A DNA stretch of 15,740 bases, taken from NCBI GenBank assembly GCA_012511485.1, contig JAAZFZ010000200.1, positions 1 to 15,740 of the forward strand, given 5' to 3'. The first letter of the stretch is position 1; each line of letters starts with the position of its first letter. This stretch comes from Clostridiales bacterium. GTDB lineage: Bacteria; Bacillota; Clostridia; Oscillospirales; Acutalibacteraceae. The notes beneath the pieces were generated by a model. It was not told the DNA's origin, did not search any database, and worked only from the letters and a program-made list of their open reading frames with translations. Position numbers and translations under genes: made by a program. Below, piece by piece: positions 1 to 6,634 of the stretch.

Positions 1-21
1 CAATTTTTTGAGGGATATACT

Positions 22-699
22 ATGCTGTTTCAACCGATTCTTCTGGCATTTAATTTTCAGGCAACACTCGAGCAGCTTTCAGCCTCATTCGTCAATACGC
101 TGATGATTTTTGTGTTAACAATCATCTTTTCTTTGCCGTTGGGGTTAGTAGTTGCTTTTTGCAGAATGTCTAAAATCAAGCCTTTGCAGTTGCTGACAAA
201 GCTCTACATTTCAATCATGCGTGGCACCCCGCTTATGCTGCAGCTCGTCGTTGTCTTTTTTGCCCCGTATTATGTTTTCGGGATAAAGCTTTCAAATGAT
301 TACCGCTTTTGGGCTGTCATAATAGGTTTTTCAATAAACTATGCGGCATACTTTGCCGAGATATACAGGGGCGGAATTGAGTCAATGCCGAGAGGTCAAT
401 ATGAGGCGTCGGATGTTTTGGGGTTTTCAAAGCTGCAAACATTTTTTAGAATTATTTTCCCCCAGGTTATCAAGAACATTCTGCCGGCTGTTACAAATGA
501 GGTTATAACTCTAGTTAAGGACACCTCGCTTGCCTTCTCGATTGCATATATAGAAATGTTCACTACCGCAAAGCAGCTTGTCGCAACACAATCAACAATT
601 GCTCCGCTGTTTGTTGCGGGAGCGTTCTACTACGTTATGAACTTTGTTGTGGCTTATATTATGGAACGGTTTGAGAAAAAGCTCAGCTACTATCATTAA
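22..699 (+). CDS. Polar amino acid ABC transporter permease (HisM/GlnP family)
   Basis: This is the inner-membrane permease subunit of an amino acid importer, 225 aa, the usual size for the family. The ATG at 22 follows a GAGGGAT ribosome binding site. Several hydrophobic segments are visible, roughly at residues 22-47, 72-88, 97-115 and 195-215. The family motif RGTPLMLQL is at residues 68-76. The cytoplasmic EAA loop that docks on the ATPase starts at E128 (EASDVLGFSK) and ends at P147-Q148. The gene lies 11 bp upstream of the matching ATPase, so the two are surely co-transcribed. No substrate-binding protein is in the window; it is probably upstream of base 1. Substrate specificity cannot be read from the sequence; the family handles glutamine, cystine, arginine, histidine and similar amino acids. 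Confidence 0.93.
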   Translation: MLFQPILLAFNFQATLEQLSASFVNTLMIFVLTIIFSLPLGLVVAFCRMSKIKPLQLLTKLYISIMRGTPLMLQLVVVFFAPYYVFGIKLSNDYRFWAVIIGFSINYAAYFAEIYRGGIESMPRGQYEASDVLGFSKLQTFFRIIFPQVIKNILPAVTNEVITLVKDTSLAFSIAYIEMFTTAKQLVATQSTIAPLFVAGAFYYVMNFVVAYIMERFEKKLSYYH

Positions 700-710
700 G
701 GGAGGATACA

Positions 711-1472
711 ATGAAGATTCTATCTGTAAAAAACCTTCAGAAAAGCTTTGACGAATTAGATGTAATTAAAGATATCTCCCTTGATGTTGAGGAGGGCCAG
801 GTGGTTGCCGTTATCGGCCCTTCGGGCAGCGGCAAATCCACCTTTCTGCGCTGCATCAATCAGCTTGAAAGGGTTGACGGCGGTATGATTAGCATCTGTG
901 GGCAGGATATGATTAAAGACTATAAAAACGGCAAACCTGTATATGCTCCACCGGCAGAGCTTAAAAATATTAAGCAGCAGATAGGGCTTATTTTTCAAAA
1001 CTTTAACCTTTTTCCACACTTTTCGGTTTTGAGAAACATTGCTGAGGCTCCAATGGTTGTGCTGGGTCAGAGCCGTAAAGAGGCTCAAGAGAATGCGAGA
1101 AGGCTCCTTGAGAAAATGGGCCTTTCCGATAAGGAAGACGCCTACCCCTGCCAGCTTTCGGGCGGGCAGCAGCAAAGAGTTTCAATTGCCAGGGCTTTGG
1201 CACTCAACCCTAAGGTTCTGTTTTTTGACGAGCCGACCTCCGCTCTGGATCCTGAGCTTACGGGAGAAATATTAAAGGTTATCCGTGGGCTTGCCGCCGA
1301 AAAAATGACAATGGTTATAGTCACTCACGAAATGTCTTTTGCCCGTGATGTTGCCGACTATGTTATTTTTATGGACGGCGGTGTCATTGTTGAGCAGGGC
1401 AACCCGCAGGAGGTTATAAGTAACCCTAAATCAGAAAGAACAAGAGCCTTCCTCAACAGGTTTGAGGGGTAA
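711..1472 (+). CDS. Polar amino acid ABC transporter ATP-binding protein (GlnQ/HisP family)
   Basis: This is the cytoplasmic ATPase that powers the permease encoded just upstream, 253 aa and complete. The Walker A motif GPSGSGKS is at residues 36-43, the Q-loop glutamine is near Q96, the signature LSGGQQQR is at 149-156, Walker B VLFFDE is at 169-174, the D-loop SALD is at 177-180 and the H-loop histidine is H206. All catalytic motifs are intact, so it should be active. The ATG at 711 has a GGGAGG ribosome binding site 6 nt upstream. The gene ends the plus-strand operon; a hairpin follows 14 bp after the stop. The family assignment is secure, but the transported amino acid is not determinable. 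Confidence 0.95.
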   Translation: MKILSVKNLQKSFDELDVIKDISLDVEEGQVVAVIGPSGSGKSTFLRCINQLERVDGGMISICGQDMIKDYKNGKPVYAPPAELKNIKQQIGLIFQNFNLFPHFSVLRNIAEAPMVVLGQSRKEAQENARRLLEKMGLSDKEDAYPCQLSGGQQQRVSIARALALNPKVLFFDEPTSALDPELTGEILKVIRGLAAEKMTMVIVTHEMSFARDVADYVIFMDGGVIVEQGNPQEVISNPKSERTRAFLNRFEG

Positions 1473-1486
1473 CATAAAAAAGGAAA

Positions 1487-1514
1487 GGGGCGTGTCTGTC
1501 TTTAGACACGCCCC
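1487..1514 (-). terminator. Hairpin terminator between convergent genes
   Basis: An 11-bp perfect stem (GGGGCGTGTCT paired with AGACACGCCCC) has a 6-nt loop. Read on the minus strand it is followed by a T-rich run (TTTCC then six T, at 1474-1486), so it works best as the rho-independent terminator of the response-regulator gene that ends at 1520. On the plus strand only a weak AAATTCTATT follows, but the stem may still help end the ABC transporter transcript. Confidence 0.8.
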
Positions 1515-1519
1515 AAATT

Positions 1520-2224
1520 CTATTCTCCGTCACTCATTCGGTAGCCCACTCCGACCTCAGTGATAATATAAACAGGCTCTGCCGGGTTTTCCTCAATCTT
1601 TCTGCGAATGTTTGCCATGTTGACCCGGAGTATTTGATTTTCGCATTTTGCATGCGGCCCCCATAGTGTTTTGATAATAAAACTATATGTCAGCACACGG
1701 CCTGCATGTTTGCTCAAAAGAGCAACGATTTTATATTCGTTTTGCGTCAGATGAACTTCCTTATTGCCGACCCAGACTCTGCGCTTATCAAAATCAACAG
1801 TAAGGTTATGTACACTAAAAACTCCGTCCTGCGAAAGGGTTGTACTCGCCGCATTGTTTGCATGGCGAATTGCCGTACGAATTCTTGCAAGCAGTTCTGC
1901 GCTGCCGAAAGGCTTTGTTATGTAATCGTCAGCTCCTAGGTCAAATGCCTCTACCTTATCCTTCTCATGGTGCCTTGCCGAAACAACAATTATAGGAATC
2001 TGCGACCATTTCCTGACGGATTTAATAATTTCTGTCCCGTTAATATCGGGCAGACACAGGTCAAGAATAATCACTTCAGGGCAATAGGACGCTATCATCT
2101 CCAAGGCGCTCTTGCCATCCTTTGCGGCAATTGCGTTATAATTGTTTGCGCTGAGCATAGAACAGATAAAATTACTTATACTTATTTCATCTTCAACTAT
2201 AAGTATAGTCGGCCTGTTGCTCAT
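1520..2224 (-). CDS. KdpE-like response regulator (OmpR/PhoB family)
   Basis: This is a 234-aa DNA-binding response regulator. The receiver domain (about residues 6-118) has the acidic pair E11-D12, phosphoacceptor D55 in ILDLCLPD, switch S82 and K104 in ITKPF. A winged-helix DNA-binding domain follows (about 138-230) and ends with the typical VGVGYRM. The wording of the receiver (ILDL.LPD, VSAR, DKVEAFDLGADDYITKPF) is closest to KdpE, the potassium-responsive regulator. I chose the ATG at 2224 because it has a GGAGGAG ribosome binding site and leaves no extra N-terminus; the frame stays open upstream to 2308 without family similarity. The start overlaps the kinase 3' end by 32 bp, implying translational coupling. 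The target may be the neighbouring potassium-uptake genes; that is inference. Confidence 0.92.
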   Translation of the reverse strand: MSNRPTILIVEDEISISNFICSMLSANNYNAIAAKDGKSALEMIASYCPEVIILDLCLPDINGTEIIKSVRKWSQIPIIVVSARHHEKDKVEAFDLGADDYITKPFGSAELLARIRTAIRHANNAASTTLSQDGVFSVHNLTVDFDKRRVWVGNKEVHLTQNEYKIVALLSKHAGRVLTYSFIIKTLWGPHAKCENQILRVNMANIRRKIEENPAEPVYIITEVGVGYRMSDGE

Positions 2225-3314
2225 ATTTCTCCTCCCCCTTAAATGGCAACCTGAAACGGAAGGTAGCACCTCCGTTCTTTCTATTCTCCGCCTGCATTGT
2301 GCCGCCATGCGCTTTAATAATTGACATCCATACAGAAAGCCCTATTCCGAAACTTTTTTCAATGTTGTTATCGACTTCATCCTTTTTGTGACGACTTTTG
2401 TTTTCGAACAACCTTGAAAAAACATCAGCCGATATCCCTCCTCCGTTATCCAAAACCTCGAAGACGGCATAATCGTCCTCCCGTGACACCGTTACAGTTA
2501 TAATGTCACTGCCGCCTGAATGCTTAATAACATTTTCAAGAAGATTAATCAAAACCTGTTCAATGAGAATTGCGTCCATAGGGACAAGCAGTAGCTCCTG
2601 AGGCACTTTGACAGTTACAGCCTGGCTTGGAAATCTTTTTTTGAATATCCGAACTGCCTCACTAACTATTTCTTCAACCGCTTCACACTTCTTGCTGACC
2701 TTGGCATCCTTTGAATCAATCCTTGTTACGGAAAGAATGTTTTCAATCATTCTTATCAGCCAAAGTGATTCATCATTGACATTTTTGAGCAGACTTATCA
2801 TTTGCTCCTTGCTCAAGGTATCGAAATTCTCGAGCACGGTAGAGTTCGCCCCGAGAATTGAAGTTAAAGGGGTTCGCAAATCATGCGATATGGAAAGCAG
2901 GAAATCGCTTTTAATCCTCTCTCTTTCTGTCCAGGCATGGATTTTTTCTTTCTCTCTCATCTGGTTTGTCAAATTGCAGGTTATGATTGAAACTGATATA
3001 ATACACACAAATGGAAAATAATTATTGAGTGACAACATATTGTATTGGGTCATTGAGAACTCATAGTAAAAAATATTAATAGCAACAGCGCTCAAAACTG
3101 AAGAAAAGGCACCGTAAAAATACCCGTGCGTCAACCGTGAAATGAGAACCACTGACAGAACAAAAATCGAGGTAACAAAAACGATATTTTCGTTATTATA
3201 AATTAGAATAAAGCCCACTACCAGTGTGACCGTTTCCAGAAAAGTCATGATTAATAAATCTTTGAGCGAAAAAGGAAACAAGTCTTTGAGTGTTTTAATA
3301 TTTTTATATCTCAT
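2193..3314 (-). CDS. KdpD-like sensor histidine kinase lacking the N-terminal KdpD/Usp region
   Basis: This is a membrane sensor kinase, 373 aa from the ATG at 3314. Closely spaced hydrophobic segments near the N-terminus (about residues 18-115) look like the DUF4118 four-helix module of KdpD. They are followed by a HisKA domain with SISHDLRTPLTSI (phosphorylated His about residue 144) and a HATPase domain with N box NLLENVIKHS, G1 DNGGGI and G2 GIGLSV. Classical KdpD is about 900 aa and carries an N-terminal KdpD plus Usp-like domain; that half is absent here. A TTG at 3332 with a good AGAGGAAG site gives six more residues and is an alternative start; the ATG has a GGTGA site. It pairs with the overlapping KdpE-like regulator. 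The signal sensed is unknown; potassium or turgor is a family-based guess. Confidence 0.9.
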   Translation of the reverse strand: MRYKNIKTLKDLFPFSLKDLLIMTFLETVTLVVGFILIYNNENIVFVTSIFVLSVVLISRLTHGYFYGAFSSVLSAVAINIFYYEFSMTQYNMLSLNNYFPFVCIISVSIITCNLTNQMREKEKIHAWTERERIKSDFLLSISHDLRTPLTSILGANSTVLENFDTLSKEQMISLLKNVNDESLWLIRMIENILSVTRIDSKDAKVSKKCEAVEEIVSEAVRIFKKRFPSQAVTVKVPQELLLVPMDAILIEQVLINLLENVIKHSGGSDIITVTVSREDDYAVFEVLDNGGGISADVFSRLFENKSRHKKDEVDNNIEKSFGIGLSVWMSIIKAHGGTMQAENRKNGGATFRFRLPFKGEEKYEQQADYTYS

Positions 3315-3373
3315 ATGAAAGTCACCGTCCAAAAAGGCACTTCCTCTTAAGTCAGTATCTCTTTATTTTTTTC

Positions 3374-3402
3374 ATTATATCACAAAAAAAATAAATTGCA
3401 CA
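3374..3402 (-). promoter_or_regulatory. Probable sigma-A promoter for the sensor kinase/regulator pair
   Basis: On the minus strand a perfect extended -10, TGATATAAT, lies at 3374-3382, followed by about 50 nt of leader before the kinase start. The -35 region at 17-bp spacing (TGTGCA, 3397-3402) is a poor match, which an extended -10 can compensate. With the terminator upstream at 3484-3520, this suggests the two-component pair is transcribed separately from ktrBA. Confidence 0.55.
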
Positions 3403-3483
3403 GCAAAAATAATAATATTAAGGCATTATTACAAATTTACTGTCGGAACAAGAGCGAATCAAATGATCCTTGTAATACTGACG

Positions 3484-3520
3484 AAAAAAATGCTGCTGCA
3501 GGTTATGAATCTGCAGCAGC
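3484..3520 (-). terminator. Rho-independent terminator of the potassium-uptake operon
   Basis: A 10-bp perfect GC-rich stem (CTGCAGCAGC type arms at 3492-3501 and 3511-3520) with a 9-nt loop is followed on the minus strand by one A and seven T (3484-3490). It begins 14 bp after the stop codon of the ktrA-like gene. Confidence 0.9.
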
Positions 3521-3534
3521 TTAACTTATTTGGA

Positions 3535-4203
3535 TTATTTTGAGAGGTATTCTTCGGCTTTTATTATGTTATCTTCCTTGCCGATTGCGACAATCGTGTC
3601 GTTTTCGTTGAATACAAATTCGGGCTTAATTTCAGTCGTGATAATTCCTTCGCGTTCAATTGCAATAATGTTCAGCCCGAACTTCTGGCGGAGGTTAAGC
3701 TTCATAACATCCATACCGGCGTAATACTTGGTAACCTTCAGCTCCGCAATCTGGATATCGTAACCGAGAGGGATATATTCTAAAACACTCCTTGAAACAA
3801 GTTTTTTTGCAAGTCTGACCGCCGAATCATGCTCAGGATAGACAACGTTTGCTCCGATTTTTTCAAGAACCTTACCCTGCTCATAGCTAATTGCCTTTGC
3901 AATCACATTGGGCACTCCGAGGCTCACGACATTAAGTGTTGTTAGAATACTGACATCAATTTTTTCACCTATACAGACTATTACCGTATCACAGTTGTGA
4001 ATACCAGCTTCCTCAAGAGTTTCTTTGCTCAGATCCTTTGCGACAAAGGCGCTCTCTGTGTAACGCCTTACATCACGGATTTTTGCCTCATTGTTATCTA
4101 TTACAAGAACATCCTTGCCGGCCTCTGCAAGTGTCCTTGCAAGTGCCAGCCCGAATCTTCCGAGACCAATAACTCCGTACGAAGCAGTTTTTTTGATTCT
4201 CAT
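3535..4203 (-). CDS. ktrA: KtrA/TrkA-family potassium uptake regulatory subunit (RCK domain)
   Basis: This is the cytoplasmic gating subunit of a potassium uptake system, 222 aa, the usual KtrA length. The N-terminal Rossmann-fold RCK domain carries GLGRFG at residues 13-18 and an acidic D36 at the end of the second strand, as expected for nucleotide (NAD/ATP/ADP) binding. A C-terminal RCK_C domain occupies about residues 140-220; in KtrA homologues this region can bind cyclic di-AMP, which cannot be confirmed here. The ATG at 4203 has an AAGGAG site 8 nt upstream. The gene lies 11 bp after the channel subunit, in one operon, and ends at a strong terminator. The name could equally be trkA; the single-RCK length favours KtrA. 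Confidence 0.93.
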   Translation of the reverse strand: MRIKKTASYGVIGLGRFGLALARTLAEAGKDVLVIDNNEAKIRDVRRYTESAFVAKDLSKETLEEAGIHNCDTVIVCIGEKIDVSILTTLNVVSLGVPNVIAKAISYEQGKVLEKIGANVVYPEHDSAVRLAKKLVSRSVLEYIPLGYDIQIAELKVTKYYAGMDVMKLNLRQKFGLNIIAIEREGIITTEIKPEFVFNENDTIVAIGKEDNIIKAEEYLSK

Positions 4204-4214
4204 ATTAATTCTCC

Positions 4215-5552
4215 TTAGCCAATTGCAATATTTTCTTCCGAATAGCTGACATTAGCGTCCGGTTTGAAAATCCAAAGTGAGGCTATGGTTACAGGACCGA
4301 GTCTGCCTGCAAACATAGTAATAATTAGAATTATTTTGCTTGCACTGCAAAAATCGGGAGTAATTCCTGTAGAAAGCCCGACAGTGCCGAAGGCCGAAAC
4401 CTCTTCAAAGAAAAGCTGCAAAAATGTGCAATTCTTTTCAAAAATGCAAAGCAAAAATGTGCCCAGAATAACAAACATCGAAGCAAACAGTGTGACAATG
4501 AAAGCTTTTATAATCACTATATCCGGAATTTTTCGTTTAAATGCTGCACGTTGGGCATTTGTTGCTGCACTTTTCGTTGCCTGCAGCAAAGAGAAGAAGG
4601 TTGTTGTTTTGATTCCGCCCCCTGTTGAGCCAGGGGAAGCGCCAATAAACATAAGAGCCATCAACACAAGCAGGCCGGCGTTTGAAAAATTCCCGATATT
4701 ATATGTTGCAAAGCCCGCCGTTCTGGCCGAAGTGCTGTAGAAAAATGCGCCCATAAGGGAAATATCGTTGCTTCCCCAAAGAAGAATTGTTCCGACAATA
4801 AGCAGAGCTGCGGTCGTCACAATAACTATTTTGGAATGCAGTGTCAGTCTTTTAAAGGAACGCTTATTAATAATATCAAGAATCACAAGAAAACCTATAC
4901 CGCCGAAAATAATCAGCAAACAGGTAATAAGATTCAACGGAACATTGTTAGCATAGCTTGTCAGGCTATTAAAGCCACCGATAATATCAAAGCCGGCGTT
5001 GTTGAAAGCCGAAATAGAATGAAAAGCGCTTATGCCCAAAGCCTTCAAAGGTGGATAATCCTGAACAAAAACAGTAAAGCTCAGAACCATTCCGACAGTT
5101 TCGAAGCAAAGAGTCATAAACAAAACGGCCTTAACAAGTTTGACAAGGCCTTTAAAATTATTAACATTCAGCGCCTCCTTGACAAGCAGGCGCTCCTTGA
5201 AGTTGACTCTTTTCCTCGCCGCAATAATAAACCCGACGCCCACAGAAGAAACACCAAGCCCCCCTATCTGAATAAGCAGGGCTACTATTGCTCTGCCGAC
5301 GGGCCTCCAGGTGTCTGCCACATCGAGAACGGTAAGACCTGTGACACACACGGCACTCGTTGAGGTGAAAAGTGCATCAATGAATTTAACATTACAGCCT
5401 GCGTTAATCAAGGCGGGAAACATCAGAACAATGGAACCCAAAACAATCATGCTGGCAAAGCTCAGTGAAATCAGCCTGCCGGGAGAAAGCTTTTTAAAAT
5501 AATGGCCAATATCTCTCTTAACGTTATTAATCTTCCAAAATCTTAATGACAT
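4215..5552 (-). CDS. ktrB: KtrB/TrkH-family potassium transporter membrane subunit
   Basis: This is the ion-conducting membrane protein, 445 aa, typical of KtrB. The four pore-loop repeats are visible with their filter glycines: TSAVCVTGL (residues 65-73), ISAFNNAGF (180-188), STSARTAGF (273-281) and VSAFGTVGLS (385-394). The glycine-rich gate loop GASPGSTGGGIKT lies at about 304-316 between repeats, as in KtrB/TrkH. It imports K+ driven by membrane potential or with Na+, controlled by the RCK subunit encoded 11 bp downstream. The ATG at 5552 has an AAAGG site 8 nt upstream. All four filters keep glycine, so it should be selective and functional. Confidence 0.94.
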   Translation of the reverse strand: MSLRFWKINNVKRDIGHYFKKLSPGRLISLSFASMIVLGSIVLMFPALINAGCNVKFIDALFTSTSAVCVTGLTVLDVADTWRPVGRAIVALLIQIGGLGVSSVGVGFIIAARKRVNFKERLLVKEALNVNNFKGLVKLVKAVLFMTLCFETVGMVLSFTVFVQDYPPLKALGISAFHSISAFNNAGFDIIGGFNSLTSYANNVPLNLITCLLIIFGGIGFLVILDIINKRSFKRLTLHSKIVIVTTAALLIVGTILLWGSNDISLMGAFFYSTSARTAGFATYNIGNFSNAGLLVLMALMFIGASPGSTGGGIKTTTFFSLLQATKSAATNAQRAAFKRKIPDIVIIKAFIVTLFASMFVILGTFLLCIFEKNCTFLQLFFEEVSAFGTVGLSTGITPDFCSASKIILIITMFAGRLGPVTIASLWIFKPDANVSYSEENIAIG

Positions 5553-5590
5553 GGCTACTACCTTTATTGAAATATACTAATTAATTTATA

Positions 5591-5605
5591 ACATTGTTAC
5601 AATGT
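5591..5605. promoter_or_regulatory. 15-bp perfect palindrome upstream of ktrB (possible operator)
   Basis: ACATTGT-T-ACAATGT is a perfect 7-1-7 inverted repeat, 38 bp upstream of the ktrB start and next to an AT-rich TATAAA-like stretch that could be the -10. It has the size of a dimeric repressor site. I do not recognise the regulator. Confidence 0.35.
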
Positions 5606-5640
5606 ATAGGCATCTGCTATTCTATACCTTTTTGCCGAAT

Positions 5641-5663
5641 TGTTAAAGTAAAGATTTTGTTAA
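5641..5663 (-). promoter_or_regulatory. TTAACA-type repeats upstream of ktrB (possible response-regulator site)
   Basis: Read on the minus strand the stretch contains TTAACA, five bases, TTTACT, then TTAACA. This resembles the direct hexamers with 5-bp spacing bound by OmpR/PhoB-type regulators such as the KdpE-like protein encoded nearby. The region is AT-rich, so chance is a real possibility. Confidence 0.2.
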
Positions 5664-5700
5664 GAATTTTTCATATATTTACCACATAGTTTCCGAATTA

Positions 5701-5728
5701 ACGGACTGCTCCCAATGGAGCAGCCCGT
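5701..5728 (-). terminator. Hairpin after the spore protein gene
   Basis: A 12-bp stem with one mismatch (ACGGaCTGCTCC against GGAGCAGcCCGT) and a CAAT loop lies 16 bp beyond the spore-protein stop. The following minus-strand bases are TTAATTCGG, so the U tract is weak; it is probably a terminator or an mRNA 3'-end stabiliser. Confidence 0.55.
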
Positions 5729-5744
5729 TTGTGAAACTGTTTAG

Positions 5745-5942
5745 TTATTTCATGCCTCTTTCATAGGCTTCGATCATTTTTTTGACCATCTGACCACCAA
5801 CAGAACCTGCCTCACGGGAAGTAAGGTTGCCGTTATAACCCTGTTTAAGGTTTACACCGACTTCGCTCGCAGCTTCCATCTTGAAACGGTCGAGTGCTTC
5901 ACGAGCCTCAGGAACGACACTTTGATTTCCTCTGCTTGCCAT
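5745..5942 (-). CDS. Alpha/beta-type small acid-soluble spore protein
   Basis: This 65-aa protein coats and protects spore DNA and is degraded at germination. Both family signatures are present: the germination-protease region RFKMEAASEVG near residues 19-29, where cleavage is expected between the E and V of ASEV, and the C-terminal DNA-binding motif LTSREAGSVGGQMVKKMIE. I chose the ATG at 5942, which has AAGGAG 10 nt upstream. A GTG three codons earlier (5951) is almost abutting that site, too close to be used. The gene is monocistronic and is expected to be expressed late in the forespore. Its presence is the best evidence that the host forms endospores. Confidence 0.95.
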   Translation of the reverse strand: MASRGNQSVVPEAREALDRFKMEAASEVGVNLKQGYNGNLTSREAGSVGGQMVKKMIEAYERGMK

Positions 5943-5985
5943 TTCATCCACACTCCTTTTTATTAGATTTTATCTGCGTTTGCAT

Positions 5986-5992
5986 TAGTATT
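5986..5992 (-). promoter_or_regulatory. Possible forespore sigma-G/F -10 element for the spore protein
   Basis: Read on the minus strand, AATACTA resembles the CATACTA -10 of forespore sigma factors and lies about 44 bp upstream of the start. A TAATA resembling the -35 occurs upstream but at 20-nt spacing, which is longer than usual, so this is weak. Confidence 0.2.
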
Positions 5993-6083
5993 TTTGACAT
6001 TGCGGTTAAGATTATTAAAGAAAAAATCTGTCAAAGTAAAATGCAAATAAAAGAAGGCATTTAATTTTGTATGAAAAACCTGT

Positions 6084-6602
6084 TTATAAATTAATGAAGA
6101 ATTCTTTGTTTTTTTCGCTCAAAATTAAAATGCCACAAAGTGCAAGGAGTGAAAAGCCCATTATATCAACATCTGTTTTAACCTTAAATTCGCAGGGCGC
6201 AAGCCGCTTGCCGGTCAAAGTTGTAAGGCAATGCTCAACACTGATACAGGCACCCGATTTATTGAGGCTTGAAAGCAGAATATCGCCCTTGCTCCCTGTT
6301 GAACAAAGAACTACCGGTTTGACGCCCTTGCACACATTTTCGGAGTATTCCGAAATAATAATATAGTTTTCATTTGAAATGAAATCAAGCCTATGCAAAA
6401 GCTTAGGTGATTTGACAACGAAAATAGAATTTTCTGCATTATAGCTTTCAATAAAATCCGTTTCAATCAAAACAAAATCCGTTTTTCGTGGGCTGTATTC
6501 GGCAATGCAGCCCGCCCCTAAATACAAAACCCCACCGTGCCGCTCCAGACAACGGCAAAAGGGCAAGGTTAATGATGTATCATTCCTGTCACCGAACAGC
6601 AC
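6084..6602 (-). CDS. Hypothetical protein at the 3' end of the feo string
   Basis: I do not recognise this 172-aa protein. It begins 32 bp after the flavoprotein stop, so it is probably the last gene of the same transcript. It has an early LYLGAGC, several hydrophobic beta-like stretches (FVLIETD, NYIIISEY, KPVVLCSTG), eight cysteines, a hydrophobic segment near the C-terminus (about 148-161, FSLLALCGILIL) and a KNKEFF tail. The start is uncertain. An ATG at 6614 sits at ideal distance from an AGGAGAGG site (6623-6630) in the same frame, but its third codon is TAG (6606-6608). The GTG at 6602 two codons later lacks a good site of its own. Either translation restarts at this GTG or the gene carries an early nonsense mutation. 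Confidence 0.6.
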   Translation of the reverse strand: MLFGDRNDTSLTLPFCRCLERHGGVLYLGAGCIAEYSPRKTDFVLIETDFIESYNAENSIFVVKSPKLLHRLDFISNENYIIISEYSENVCKGVKPVVLCSTGSKGDILLSSLNKSGACISVEHCLTTLTGKRLAPCEFKVKTDVDIMGFSLLALCGILILSEKNKEFFINL

Positions 6603-6634
6603 GACCTAAATCATGTATAGCGCCTCTCCTAGTG

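Noticed and set aside
2225..2308. Longer N-terminus for the response regulator
   Set aside because: The added residues (many Arg, Cys) do not look like a receiver domain, overlap the kinase gene, and the ATG at 2224 has a GGAGGAG site.
3333..3534. Cyclic di-AMP or other riboswitch near the potassium genes
   Set aside because: The spacer holds only a promoter and a terminator; it is AT-rich and I could not recognise conserved riboswitch cores here or upstream of ktrB.
6606..6608. TAG codon as a pyrrolysine site
   Set aside because: It lies at codon 3 of an unknown gene with no methylamine methyltransferase features; a nonsense mutation or an alternative start is far more likely.
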